Source: Aralia elata
Taxonomy: Eukaryota > Streptophyta > Magnoliopsida > Apiales > Araliaceae
Assembly: GCA_034770075.1 (NCBI GenBank)
Contig: CM068383.1
Location: forward strand, 37,281,222-37,345,221
Length of the DNA stretch: 64,000 bases
Direction of reading: 5' to 3'
Positions within the stretch are counted from its first letter, which is position 1. Each line of letters opens with the position of its first letter. Below are positions 10,298 through 21,319 of the stretch, in pieces. Under the pieces are notes generated by a model that was not told where the DNA came from, ran no database searches, and was given only the letters and a program-made list of their open reading frames with translations. A program made the translations under genes and the position numbers.

Positions 10298-10502
10298 GAG
10301 TGCGTTTTATGCTCCATCTCGTCATATATCCTGACTAGTGCAATGTTTATCTTTATTAGGCTATTCAGTGCCACCCGTGTAGCGAACTTTCAACCAACGA
10401 CTCCCAAACCAGACGATTTTAGGGCGCTGAGTGTAAAGACATCTCCTAAGGGTATACTCATTCAAATGACACCGGCCACAAAGACAAACTTAGTCAAGAC
10501 CT
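10298..10502 (-). other. Noncoding block of B conserved in H
   Basis: The block from GAGTGCGTTTTATGCTCCATC to TTAGTCAAGACC aligns by eye along its length with H at 59675-59881, including TTAGGCTATTCAG and ACGACTCCCAAAC. It lies between the last ORF and the polypurine tract. B and H have very different coding content and LTRs, so its retention suggests a cis-acting RNA role such as packaging or 3' processing. Confidence 0.6.
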
Positions 10503-10580
10503 GCTCTTATCTGTCTATATTCATTAATTCCTCGTTTTCTTACACTTAGACAGACATCGAAGCAGTATTTATAAAAAAAA

Positions 10581-10979
10581 TTATAAATACTCATTGAATC
10601 GAGTGTATCTGCAATGTAAATCAGGCCTCAAGTTGTAATACTCATTGATCGTTTGGGCAATGAAGGACACTGTCTTCCCTCGGACTGTAACTTCGCATCT
10701 AGCCGCGTCCTCTGCATTAGCGTAAAACTCCTTGACTATAGCTATACATACACGCTCCGGATGGGCAGTGAATGTCTCCCATCCCCGCTCGACTATCTGA
10801 TACATCATCTCCCCATCAACCACCTCGTCAGGCGTGAGACCGCGCTCGAGAGTTAGAGCTTTACCCGATGTATATGTTTCATATCTGATAGCCGCCTCTG
10901 CACTGACAAACTTTCTTCGATCAAAGGCCCTGGATGGAGTAGACGATGATCCCTCACCACGTTGCCTCTTTGGAGCCAT
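10581..10979 (-). CDS. Extra 3' ORF of B (plant transposon protein-like, probably truncated)
   Basis: A 132-residue frame starting MAPKRQRGEGSSS (an in-frame ATG ten codons upstream is less likely). A basic serine-rich N-terminus is followed by RRKFVSAEAAIRYE, a VERGWETFTAHPE motif, IVKEFYANA and VRGKTVSF. This resembles the N-terminal part of a common plant transposon protein family encoded downstream of, or near, Athila-type pol. Known members are, as I recall, several hundred residues long, so this copy is cut short at the stop at 10581. Its function is unknown; an envelope-like role has been proposed for the 3' ORFs of Athila elements. Confidence 0.6.
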   Translation of the reverse strand: MAPKRQRGEGSSSTPSRAFDRRKFVSAEAAIRYETYTSGKALTLERGLTPDEVVDGEMMYQIVERGWETFTAHPERVCIAIVKEFYANAEDAARCEVTVRGKTVSFIAQTINEYYNLRPDLHCRYTRFNEYL

Positions 10980-11009
10980 GATTGATCTTTTGACAAACAA
11001 CCCAAACAC

Positions 11010-11838
11010 TACAATCTGCTATGCAATCACAATTCCCCCCAAACTCCAACTTTTCTAACTCCGAAGTGATAAAAGCACAATCCAATGGAATAGATCTGAG
11101 GAGTAAACCCTAGATCTGAGGTGTAAACCCTAGAATACTTGCATGCAACAATAAAGCACATAGAAATCTTGAAAACCACAGAGTATTTCGTCTAATGAAT
11201 GAGAGATGGATTAGACAGAGGCTAGGGTTTGTTTTTATAGTGGTATGATTTAGGGTTTGCATAGGATTTCAAGTATGGAAAGAAATTGGGAAGAAATTAG
11301 AAGTGAAATTGGAAGGATTCGGGATGGGTTGGTATTGGAGAAGGAGAAATAGTGTTTTGGAGAAGTTGCATGGGAGTTGGAATGTAAAAAATCAAATTAG
11401 AATCGGATTTTTTAAAAACTGATTCCGCGATTCTCGCCGGGGCGAGAAAATAGGCTTATGAACCTCGCCGGGGCGAGAAGTGGCAGAGAGGTTGGGGCTG
11501 GGACGAGAAAAATCCAGGTCGGGGCACGCTTCAATAGGGAGGTTCTCGCCGGGGCGAGAAACCTTAGTGCAATTTTCTCGCCGGGGCGAGAATCCTCAGA
11601 CTTGAAAACTTTTTCTGCTTTTTCCTCTTGATCCTCTTGTCCTCTCTTGTACCATCCCAATGAACATGTTTCTTCCTTCTAAAGCATTCCCATAGACTGT
11701 ATCCATGTTTCAATGAACACCACATAAATGAGTTAAACACGAAAGATTGAAGACCAAATTCAAACATAAACACTTAAACTACTCCTAAAAAAAACATTAA
11801 TGAAACTAATTCTATGAAAGTAATAAAATATCATGATT
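11010..11838 (-). other. Noncoding region of B between pol and the 3' ORF
   Basis: No supported gene. It contains four copies of the palindrome TTCTCGCCGGGGCGAGAA or its core (11431-11448, 11464-11479, 11543-11560, 11575-11592), which is the LTR array motif in the other orientation. Confidence 0.6.
11431..11592. repeat. Internal array of four GC palindromes in B
   Basis: TTCTCGCC-GG-GGCGAGAA is a perfect 8-bp inverted repeat with a 2-base centre. Three full copies and one 14-base core are spread over 160 bp, with a further degraded copy near 11500. Confidence 0.8.
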
Positions 11839-11880
11839 GGGTTGCCTCCCATCAAGCGCTTGGTTTATAGTCGTCAGTCC
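11839..11880 (-). other. Conserved GGGAGGCAACCC block after pol of B
   Basis: On the minus strand the end of pol is followed by AAGCGCTTGATGGGAGGCAACCC (in part). H has AGCGCTATTTGGGAGGCAACCC at 61155-61175 directly after its only ORF. The block is conserved although RT to integrase is absent from H. Confidence 0.6.
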
Positions 11881-11977
11881 GACTTTCTCAGCACAATTAG
11901 GCTTCAGCTTGATCGGGAACAAAAAGGTGAATCACTGATACTTGTCGATCCACATCGCCTCCCCAATAATGTTTGAG

Positions 11978-12583
11978 TCACTGACCGTTGACTTTAAATG
12001 TGCGCTTTGAATCCGGCACTTCGACTTTAATTGCCCCATGAGATCCTACAGCAGTGATAATGAAAGGGCCTGACCATCTAGACTTCAGCTTCCCAGGAAA
12101 TAACCGCAGCCTGGAATTGAACAACAGCACAGCTTGTCCCGGTTCAAACTTTCGATCCACAATCCGTTTGTCATGCCAACTTTTGACTTTTTCTTTGTAC
12201 AGCTTGGCATTCTCATAGGCATGATGGAGAAACTCCTCCATCTCGTTCAATTGGAGCAACCTTTTCTCACTAGCGGCTTGAAGATCAAGGTTCAACTTTT
12301 GAATTGCCCAATAGGCCTTATGCTCAAGTTCGACCGGTAAATGACATGCTTTCCCATAAACCATACTATACAGCGACATTCCGATGGGATTCTTATAAGC
12401 AGTGCGATACGCCCATAAAGCATCGTCTAGTTTCGTTGCCCAGTCCTTACGAGTCGGGTTTACCACTTTCTCCAGAATTTGCTTAATTTCCCGATCCGAT
12501 ACCTCTGCTTGGCCATTCGTTTGGGGATGATAAGCTGTAGGAATCCGGTGTTTGACTCCGTATTTAGCTAACAACTTAGTGAA
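11978..12583 (-). pseudogene. Integrase C-terminal part of B
   Basis: Follows the stop at 12584 in the same frame. It has the catalytic Glu region AYHPQTNGQAEVSDREI, an AYRTAYKNPIGMSLYSMVYGK block, and ends in RWSGPFIITAVGSHGAIKV and TFKVNGQ. There is no chromodomain. The stop at 11978 appears to be the natural end of pol. Confidence 0.85.
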
Positions 12584-13702
12584 CTACTTGTTACAAAAAT
12601 GAGTACCTTCGTCACTGATTATGGCTCTTGGTGTACCGAATCTAGTAAAGATATTCTTATGCAGGAATCGTAGAACCATTTTGGCATCATTGGTGGGTAA
12701 TGCAAGTGCTTCGACCCATTTTGACACGTAATCCACCGCCAAAAGTATGTATTGATTGTTAAATGATGACGGAAACGGCCCCATAAAGTCAATACCCCAA
12801 ACATCAAATAGTTCAACCTCAAGGATGGTGTTGAGAGGCATTTCGTGCCGCTTCGAGATATTTCCAACCCGTTGACATCTATCACACCTAAGCACAAAGA
12901 GATGAGCGTCCTTGAACAACGAAGGCCAGAAAAATCCCGACTGTAAGACCTTAGCTGCAGTTCTTTCTCCTCCATAATGGCCTCCATAATCTGACGAATG
13001 ACAATGAGTCAAGATGCTCTCCATTTCTACCTGTAGCACACGTCTTATCATCTGATCCGCACAAGTTTTGAAGAGGAATGGCTCATCCCAAAAGTATTGC
13101 TTGACATCATGGAGAAATTTCTTTCTTTGCTGAGAAGTGAAATCTTGCGGAAGCACATTACTGACTAGAAAGTTCACATAATCAGCATACCAAGGGACTT
13201 CGGTGTTGATACCAAACAATTGTTCATCTGGAAACGACTCATTGATTACCACATCATTCTTTTTCTGCATGTCGGCATTCTCTAACCTTGAAAGATGATC
13301 AGCCACTTGATTCTCCGTACCTTTCCTATCTCGAATCTCCAAGTCAAATTCTTGCAACAAGAGGACCCATCGAATCAACCTATGTTTGGCATCCTTCTTT
13401 GCAATCAAGTATTTGATAGCTGCATGATCAGTGTAGATAATCACCTTGGTTCCAATTAGATATGCTCGAAACTTGTCAAAGGCAAATACTACTACAAGCA
13501 ACTCTTTTTCTATAGTAGTATAATTCAATTGAGCTTCTGTGAGTGTCTTACTTGAGTAGTAGATGGTGTGAAAAACCTTGTCCCTTCGCTGACCCAGCAC
13601 AGCTCCCACTGCATAATCACTTGCGTCACTCATCAACTCAAAAGGCAAAGTCCAATCGGGAGCAACTATGATCGGGGCTGTGATTAACTTCTTTTTCAGC
13701 AT
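12584..13702 (-). pseudogene. RNase H and integrase of B
   Basis: Starts at the RT/RNase H connection, with RNase H motifs FELMSDASDYAVGAVLGQR and YTDHAAIKYL. The integrase zinc finger (HCHSSDYGGHYGG...CDRCQ) and core Asp residues in GIDFMGPFPSS and IISDEGTHFC follow. It is out of frame with the upstream RT by one base near 13700 and ends at a TAG at 12584. Confidence 0.88.
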
Positions 13703-14211
13703 TCAAAGGCTTCGATGCAAGCTTGATCCATCTTAAAGGGAACATCTTTTTCAAGGAGTGAACACAAAGGTTTTGAAATTTTTGAGAAATCCTTGATGAA
13801 TCGACGGTAGAATCCTGTATGTCCGAGAAAACTTCTAATACCTTTTACAGATGTCGGTGGAGGTAGCTTTTCAATGGTTTCAATCTTTGCCCTATCCACC
13901 TCTAGACCTGCGTCGAATACTTTGTGCCCCAGAATAATCCCTTCTCGCACCATAAAGTGGCACTTTTCCCAATTAAGCACCAGATTCGTCTCCACACAAC
14001 GCTTCAATACTAAAATGAGATTATTAAGACACAAGTCAAAACTATCACCGAATACAGAGAAGTCATCCATAAATACCTCTAAATTCTGCTCAACCATATC
14101 CGAGAAGATAGCCATCATGCATCGCTGGAATGTAGCCGGTGCATTACATAACCCGAAAGATATTCTCCGGAATGCAAACGTTCCATACGGACATGTAAAA
14201 GTTGTTTTCTC
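13696..14211 (-). pseudogene. RT, C-terminal half, of B
   Basis: Contains PYGTFAFRRISFGLCNAPATFQ, the active site FMDDFSVFG (YXDD with Met) and LGHTGFYRRFIKDFSKI. A stop at 14212 separates it from the N-terminal RT half. A one-base loss near 13700 ends the frame. Confidence 0.88.
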
Positions 14212-14514
14212 TTAATCCTCCAGAGCTATCACTATCTGGTTATATCCTGAGTATCCATCGAGAAGGCAATAAAACTGATGACCGGACAACCTATCCAACA
14301 TCTGATCAATAAATGGCAAGGGAAAGTGATCCTTGCGCATAGCTTTGTTCAACTTGCGGTAATCCATACACACTCTCCAACCTGTAACCGTTCTTGTAGG
14401 AATGAGTTCATTGTTTTCGTTCTTAACCACTGTCATTCCTCCCTTTTTAGGCACACATTGTACGGGACTTACCCAAGCACTATCTGAAATTGGATAGATA
14501 ATTCCGGCGTCTAA
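14212..14514 (-). pseudogene. RT, N-terminal half, of B
   Basis: Reads from LDAGIIYPISDSAWVSPVQ through VPKKGGMTVVKNENNE, WRVCMDYRKLNKA and the first catalytic Asp in YCLLDGYSGYNQI. It is bounded by in-frame stops at 14515 (upstream, where Trp is expected) and 14212. Confidence 0.86.
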
Positions 14515-15105
14515 CTACTTAATAATTTCCTTCTTCACCACGTCTTTCATAATCGGATTCAATCTTCTTTGTTGCTCAATGACCGGTTTTGCTCCTTCTT
14601 CAAGCAGAATTTTATGCATGCAAAACGACGGACTGATTCCCTTGATGTCTGCTATTGTCCACCCAATTGCTGTTTTATACTCACGCAAAACCCTTAATAA
14701 TTTTTCTTCTTGAGATTCATTCAAATGCGCAGAAACTATTACTGGTAATGTGTCTGAGTCTCCCAAGTAAGAATACCGTAGATGAGATGGAAGAGGTTTA
14801 AGCTCAAGCACAGGTGGCTCTTCCACTGACGGTTTGGACCTCTTTTCTCCTTCGTTCGGCCGGTCAAGTACATCAAATTGCCTGTTAAATTTCTGAGCAA
14901 TAGGTAATGAGTCTAGAACCTTGACACAATCCCACTCATCTGGATCATCAAAAGTATCTATCCCAACCAGAGCAGCTTCTAATGGATCTTCAACAATAAT
15001 TGCCCTGGTTTGTTCATTCACGATTTCATCGAGCAGGTCTATCCGTAAGCATTCCTCGCCCTCCTTAGGGAATTTCATCGATTTAAATACATTAAAGGTG
15101 ACTTC
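14515..15105 (-). pseudogene. Linker between protease and RT of B
   Basis: About 195 residues joining protease to RT, with LKPLPSHLRYSYLGDSDTLPV and the LREYKTAIGWTIADIKGISPS motif typical of the pre-RT segment in Athila-type Pol. It lies between stops at 15106 and 14515, in the same frame as gag and RT. Confidence 0.82.
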
Positions 15106-15513
15106 CTAATCTTGAACTCTCATTGTTAATTCACATTTTTGTACATCTATCAACGTTCTCCCTGTTGCTAAGAATGGACGACCTAGAATGATGGGAATCT
15201 CCCTATCCTCTTCGTAATCCAAAACAATGAAATCAGCTGGGAAGATGAATTTATCGACTTTAACCAAAATATCTTCCACAATACCCCTCGGATATGTCAC
15301 TGATCTGTCTGCCAACTGCAAGCTGATGTTCATTGGTTTTGGTGCCTTTAGCCCAAGCTGAGTGTAAACTGATAATGGCATTAAATTGATACTAGCTCCT
15401 AAGTCACACAATGTCATTCCAGAGAACTGGTTACCAATTACACAAGGGATAGTGAAGCTTCCTGGATCCTTTAGTTTAGGTGGCAGCTTGTTTTGCAAAA
15501 TTGCACTGCACTC
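15106..15513 (-). pseudogene. Aspartic protease of B
   Basis: Contains LKDPGSFTIPCVIGN, the active-site LCDLGASINLMP (DLGA instead of the usual DTGA or DSGA, as in Athila elements) and IPIILGRPFLATG. It is in frame with gag after a stop at 15514 and ends at a TAG at 15106. Confidence 0.87.
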
Positions 15514-16488
15514 TTAGGTAAGTGCCGCCGTTTCGAATTTACCCAATTTCCTTTTCTTTGATAAAACATCCTTCATAAACTTTGCATAACTGGGCATCTG
15601 TTCCAGGGCTTCTGCAAACGGTATATTAATGTGTAGTTTCTTGAAAACGTCCAAAAATCTGGAAAATTGCTCGTCTAGCTTGGCTTTCTGCAATCTTTGA
15701 GGGAAGGGTACGGGAGGCACTACACTATCTGGCTTGAGTTCCATTGACTTTACCTCCGAACCTGTATCCTTCACCTTTTCTGATTCATTCACCTTACTTT
15801 TCACCGGGGCTTCCTCATCCTCATTCTCCACAACTGTTTTTGGTTTAGAATTTCCTTTAACTGCATCTAGCAGCTTTTTACCACTCCTTAAGGTGACAGC
15901 CTTGCAATGTTCCTTTCCTTCCGTTCTTGGGTTAACCTCTGTATCGCTTGGAAGTGCCCCTTGTGGTCGATTATTCAAGACTTGAGCCAACTGTCCCAGC
16001 TGATTTTCCAAGTTCCTAATTGACACTGTCTGGCTCTTCACATTCAAATCTACCTGAGTTAACAACTTATCTTGATCATTCATTCTTTTCTCAGATGCTG
16101 TGATAAACCTTGCCAACGATTCTTCTAAATTCGACTTTCTTTTTGCATGTTGTGGAGCTTGGTTCTGAAAACCTAGGGGATTCTGAGTTCTAGGAGCTGG
16201 ATTTTGAACCTGAGTGTTATTGCTCCATGAGAAACCCGGATGATTTTTCCACCCCAGATTATATGCATTCTGGTATGGCTGTTGCTGTCTGTTATAGCTC
16301 CCCACGAACTGTACCGATTCTGGATTAATGGCACAATACTCCGTCGGATGCGCACCTGCACAAAGCTCACACACATAGGCTACTTGCTGGACTTTCGATT
16401 CAGACAAAGCTTCAATCTTCTTAGACATGGCTGCCATCTGAGCTGTGAGTGCCGTGACCGCATCTACTTCCAAAACTCCATCTACCTT
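15514..16488 (-). pseudogene. gag C-terminal half with zinc knuckle of B
   Basis: Contains a short coiled coil (MAAMSKKIEALSESK), one zinc knuckle CELCAGAHPTEYC (CX2CX3HX4C), a low-complexity Asn/Gln-rich stretch, SIRNLENQLGQLAQ, and a lysine- and glutamate-rich linker to QRLQKAKLDEQFSRFLDVFKKLHINIPFAEAL. It is bounded by in-frame TAA codons at 16489 and 15514. Confidence 0.85.
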
Positions 16489-17298
16489 TTATTGATTCAG
16501 TTTGGAAGTCGGCCATTGATAATTATTTGCAGCCATAGTCTCTAACAAAGTGTAAGCTTCATCAAACATTTTATCCATAAGTGCTCCACCTGTAGTTGCA
16601 TCAATGCATGTTCGAGTGTCATTATTCAGCCCATTGTAGAATGTCTGAACTTGTAGCCACTTGGGTAGCCCATGATGTGGACATTTTCTTAATAACTCCT
16701 TGAACCTTTCCCAAGCCTCGTATAGTGACTCTCCATGCTGTTGCCAAAATGTAGAAATCTCGTTTCTCAACTTAGCCGACTTAGTTGGCGGGAAAAATTT
16801 CGCTAGGAATTTCTGAGCTAAATCATCCCACGTTGTGATGGACCCTGGTGGAAGTGAGTGCAACCAGCTCTTTGCTTTATCTCTTAGTGTGAACGGAAAT
16901 AGACGTAATCTCACTGCATCATCTGTCACATTGGGATATTTGAAGGTATCACAAATCTCCAGGAAACTAACCAAGTGTTCATTTGGATCATCGTTGGCTA
17001 AACCCCCAAACTGTACCGCATTCTGAAGCATATGAATTGTTCCCGGCTTGATTTCGAAGGAATTAGCGGTGATGACTGGTCTCGTGATGCTCGATTTAAT
17101 CTCGTCTATCTTAGGCATAGCATATTCTCTCAATGATTTCTGCTCTTCGTTAGCCATTTTCTCTTTCTCAAGTGTCTCCTGACAGAATTTTCTCAACTGA
17201 CGAAGCTTGTTCTCAAGATTATCCTCACACTGCACGAGTTCCGGTTGTTTTGATCGCGTTTGCATAAACGACTCAACAGTCACCTGAACAAGAAACAA
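16489..17298 (-). pseudogene. gag N-terminal half (capsid-like) of B
   Basis: Starts within a few codons of MQTRSKQPELVQ (the likely start; the frame begins slightly upstream). The capsid-like retrotransposon Gag domain includes FEIKPGTIHMLQNAVQFGGL, DPNEHLVSFLEICDTF, LRLFPFTLRDKAKSWLHSLP and TWDDLAQKFLAKFFP. It ends at a TAA at 16489 just after NNYQWP, and Gag continues in the same frame beyond it. Confidence 0.88.
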
Positions 17299-17369
17299 AA
17301 GAAAAATAAGTTTGCTTAACTAAAACAGACTTAACTAAACTGATATTGAAAATTATAAACACAAATAAT

Positions 17370-17386
17370 CCCCGACAACGGCGCCA
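17370..17386 (-). other. Primer binding site of B (Asp tRNA type)
   Basis: Minus strand TGGCGCCGTTGTCGGGG matches the complement of the plant Asp tRNA 3' end except for one T in place of C. It lies six bases inside the 5' LTR. Confidence 0.88.
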
Positions 17387-18322
17387 AAAACTTGTTGCCC
17401 GATTTCACAATCGACAATTACGTGCAAGTATACACGATCAACAAGTAATAAAGTGATAAGAGAGAGTGTCGAACCCACAGGAATTACTATGTTTTTAATC
17501 TCAAATTACCAATCTAAATTATGCCTATTCTATTAAAAAATCACAATTTGGGATTTTTGATTAAGAATAATTAAATAAATACTAACACTGACAATTAATT
17601 CAAAGGTTGAAATTCAGATTTAAGATGATTAAGACTACAATATCCCCAGTTATTTATCATAAACCAATCTATCTATGTCTTCCAATCATTCACTTCAATG
17701 GAGTTGTTAACAGAAATTCAATTGCATTTATAAGCCCTTTTCCAAGTGATCAAATAAATCTATCTAATCCAATTAACTCTACTATATTCCTATGCAAAGT
17801 TAAAAGATTAAATTCATTATGTTCCAATTTCTAATTGTTACATGCAGCAAGCAATATTCCTATTTACTTCACAAATCCAATTATTCAACACATGCAAATA
17901 ATTGGGAATACATGCTATCTTATCCAGTTCTAACCCTAGATTTCATCTCCCGAATTCATCTAAAGTAACCCGCTAATTGTCGGCCAAATAATTAATCAAC
18001 AAACATAAAATAAGATAGACAACTACAGTCAAATTGAACAATTGAAATCAAATAGATGATCAACTCATAATTATAACTGGTTCAATTGTAGCCTTAACTA
18101 AGAATTTAGTTCATACTAGCAATTAAAACTAGAATACCAAAATAAGTCATCATAATTGATTACAAATCAAAGGATAAAGATTAAAAGGAAACTCAGTATA
18201 ATCTCTAGCTCTCCAATCTGAACTTCTCACGATGCTTAACTTGTCCTCCAATCTCCTTGCTTAGCTCTCCAAGTCAATCTCTGAATAAGTCTGTGTATAT
18301 GTAAATCCAACTCTTGATCTTC

Positions 18323-18330
18323 TATTTATA
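18323..18330 (-). promoter_or_regulatory. TATA box of B's 5' LTR
   Basis: Minus strand TATAAATA. This is the copy that would drive transcription of B. Confidence 0.65.
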
Positions 18331-18436
18331 GTCTCCTTTAGTCCCTCAATAAGTGTAATAGCAAGAGTCCTTGATCACTTCTATCTTTCCAAAATAACAG
18401 CATTCCAGCAAAATTAGGATTTCCATCTGCCGCTTC

Positions 18437-18532
18437 CTCGCCCCGACGAGAAATTCAAGGCATAAGTTCTCGCCCCGGCGAACTCCCGCCCCGGCGAGAA
18501 ATATAAATAACAAATTCTCGCCCCGGCGAGAA
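18437..18532 (-). repeat. CTCGCCCCGGCGAG palindrome array, long version
   Basis: Four GC-palindrome units. It contains an additional CGGCGAGAAATATAAATAAC segment of about 32 bp compared with 9691-9754. Confidence 0.78.
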
Positions 18533-18690
18533 TGCCCTGCACCCAGCCAATTTTCTTCTTTTCATTTATGCATCCAGCCATGACGTACAAAACCAATGCA
18601 AAACAAGTAAAAAGCTACCAAACACTTAAAAACAAGTAAAGAATAAGCCAAAAGACATATCAAACGCGTAGGTTAAAACCTACTCATCAG

Positions 18691-20488
18691 GTATCCGACC
18701 CATGATTTGGAGTTGGCAGCCGTGGTGTTTTTTTTGAAAATCTGGAGGCACTATCTCTATGGGGAGAAGTGTGAAATATATACAGACCATAAAAGTCTGA
18801 AGTATATTTTCACATAGAAGGATTTGAATATACGGCAGAAGAGATGGATAAAATTGATCAAAGATTATGATTATGAAATTCTATACCATCTAGGGAAGGC
18901 TAATGTGGTTGCCGACGCTTTAAGTAGAAAAGGTCGGGAAAAATTATTTTTGTTAACTGCTCAGGAGAAACTTGTAGCAGAAATGGCTAAATTGGAGTTA
19001 GAGGTGAAGGGTCTGGCAGAGCCTAATGAAAAATTGTTCCATCTGGAAACCCAACCAACTTTGGTGGAAAAAGTGAAGGGAGCACAACTTCAGGATCAGG
19101 AATGTGTTAAGATACGGAAAAGAGTGCTTGAGGGAGAGGAGCTTAAATACAAAATCGACACCGAAGGGTTGCTGAGATTCGAAGGCAGAATCTGGGTTCC
19201 GTCAGTGCTGGAGATCAGAGAAGAGATTTTGAACGAAGCTCATAGCTCAAGATTTTTGATACACCCGGGAAGTACAAAGATGTATCAGGATCTTCGACAA
19301 CATTTTTGGTGGCCAAACATGAAAAGAGAGGTTGCTGAGTGTGTTGCGAAGTGTATCACTTGTCAGAGGGTCAAAGCAGAGCATCAACGACCAAGTGGTT
19401 TGTTACAACCCTTGGAGATACCAGAATGGAAGTGGGAGCATATCACGATGGACTTCGTGGTAGGGCTTCCAACTACTCAGAAGGGTTATGACGCAATATG
19501 GGTCATAGTGGACAGACTGACGAAATCAGCACATTTCTTGCCTATCAAAATCAGATTCACTCTGGATCAACTGGCCAAATTATACGTCAAGGAAATTATT
19601 TCGAGGCACGGAGTTCCAGTATCAATTGTGTCAGACAGAGATCCACGTTTCACATCAAAATTTTGGAGGAGTCTGCAAGCTTGTTTGGGGACGCAGTTGA
19701 GAATGAGTACAGCTTACCATCCTCAAACCAATTGCCAGAGCGAAAGAACAATTCAAACGTTGGAGGATATGCTTCGGGCGTGCGTCATGGATTTTAAAGG
19801 TAACTGGGATGACCATTTACCTCTGGTCGAGTTTGCCTATAACAATAGTTATCACGCGAGTATTGGAATGCCGCCATATGAAGCTTTGTACGGAAGAAAG
19901 TGCAGAACTCCGTTATGTTGGGACGAGGTTGGTGAACGTCGCCTATTGGGACCTGAGCTGGTACAGCAAACTGCTGAAATTATCAAGGTGATAAGAGCCA
20001 GATTGTTAGCAGCTCAAGACAGGCAGAAGAAATATGCGGATCAGCATCGTCAAAATCGCGAATTTGAAGTCGGGAGTTTTGTGTTCCTCAAAGTATCTCC
20101 CTGGAAAGGAAAAATCAGATTTGGTAAAAAAGGTAAACTCAGTCCGCGATTTATTGGACCCTTCGAGGTGCTGAAACGAGTAGGCGAGGTGGTTTATAAG
20201 GTAGCTTTACCTCCCGAGTTAGACCACATTCATAATGTTTTTCACATATCGGTGCTACGACCGTATAAGCCTGATTATAAACATGTAATAGAATATGAAC
20301 CAATACAGTTTGAGAAAGATTTATCCTATGCAGAGATACCTGTACAGATAGTAGACACGAAAGACCAGGTTCTCAGAAATAAAGTGATACCTTCTGTTAA
20401 AGTAATCTGGAGGAACCACAATGCTGAAGAAGCTACGTGGGAACTCGAAGAGAAAATGATGCAGAGTTATCCTCAATTGTTTGTTTAA
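18691..20488 (+). pseudogene. pol of C: RNase H end, integrase, chromodomain
   Basis: One frame from the RNase H TDHKSLKYIF motif onward. A TAG at 18815-18817 replaces a Gln (FT*KDLN). After it 555 codons are open: the integrase zinc finger (HSSRFLIHPG...CITCQRVKAEHQ), core residues in MDFVVGLPTT, VSDRDPRF and QTNCQSERT, GPY/F and a chromodomain ending LEEKMMQSYPQLFV. QTNCQSE differs from the usual QTDGQSE. It is the best-preserved pol segment in the window. Confidence 0.9.
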
Positions 20489-20523
20489 TCTTTGTGTCGC
20501 GATTCTGGGGACAGAATCTTTGT

Positions 20524-20598
20524 AAGGAGGGGAGAATGTAGCGGACGAATTTATCGCGTTGTAATTCTGGGGACAGAATCCTTTTAAGGAGGGAAGAG
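20524..20598 (+). repeat. Duplicated polypurine tract region of C
   Basis: The ATTCTGGGGACAGAATC-purine block occurs twice. AAGGAGGGGAGAA at 20524-20536 is followed by TGTAGCGG, and AAGGAGGGAAGAG at 20586-20598 is followed by the LTR start TGTAACG. The second is taken as the functional one because the LTR start matches the other families. Confidence 0.75.
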
Positions 20599-21319
20599 TG
20601 TAACGAATGCAATTTTTGTGATTAAATAAAAATATTTATTTAGTTATATAAATATTTTTATTAATTTATTTATTGAGTAAAATAAATAATTTATTAAGTT
20701 ACGGTGAAAGAATTTATGTTAAATGTTATTCAATTGTGATTTGATACGATTATTCTAATTTAATTTAATAATTAAATTAGATGATTAAATAATTTATTTG
20801 AATAAATGATTTATATGAATAAGATAATTTATTTGGTGTTATTGTTATTGGTTAAATAGAATTATTAATTAATTAGTAAGGTTTAATTGAGTTTATTTAA
20901 TAATAAGTTTAATTAAATTAAAAGTGTGACAATTAAAACTATATAATATAATGATTTATTAAAATAAATGGAAAGGGTTTTGTTTTTGTTTTAACAAACA
21001 AGGCCTTGTGACCCTTGATTAAGAAAAGGGTTATTTTGTTCTTATTCAGCCAAACGAAGCCTTATGCCTTTTAGGATTCCATTTTTTTTTATTTTTGAGT
21101 TGGCCAAACATGGCCTAACTCTTGATTTCCTCAGTTGATCAATTGAAGTCTGAGTACGTTAAAATAAGGTTCATCAGTTAAAAAAAAGAAGAAAACAGAG
21201 CAGAGCTTGAGAGTTCAGAGAAAAAGAGGGAGTAAGAATAGAGAGAAATTGAGAGAAGAGGTTGGAGATTGGAGAGAAGAATCAAAAGAGAATTCACCAA
21301 GTTCTCTAGGCAATAGAAG

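Larger units (their letters stand above)
8932..18689 (-). mobile_element. Element B: Athila-type Ty3/gypsy element, minus strand, interrupted by A
   Basis: The 5' LTR (17393-18689) is complete. The 3' LTR (8932-9911) lacks its outer 285 bp, which should lie left of A outside the window. The Asp-tRNA-type primer site, fused gag-PR-RT-RH-INT frame, protease motif DLGAS, CX2CX3HX4C zinc knuckle, absence of a chromodomain and an extra ORF downstream of pol indicate the Athila group of non-chromovirus Ty3/gypsy elements. It inserted into the RNase H region of C; the target duplication should be GGTAT. The coding frame has six stops and one frameshift. Confidence 0.9.
17393..18689 (-). repeat. 5' LTR of B, complete
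   Basis: 1297 bp, TGTTGCCC to CTCATCA on the plus strand. TATA box at 18323-18330 (minus) and GC-palindrome array at 18437-18532 upstream of it. The first 285 bp have no counterpart in the window because the other LTR is cut by A. Confidence 0.92.

Noticed and set aside
15734..15985. Frames on the plus strand opposite B's gag and pol
   Set aside because: Antisense shadows of the real minus-strand gag-pol; composition mirrors the coding strand.
17370..17386. tRNA gene
   Set aside because: Only the complement of a tRNA 3' end is present here and at 62543, 27538, 43341; these are primer binding sites, not tRNA genes.
18414..18596. Short minus-strand frame across the GC array of B's LTR (also at 9609-9803)
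   Set aside because: Runs through promoter-side LTR sequence and the palindrome repeats; not matched between the LTR copies beyond the repeats.
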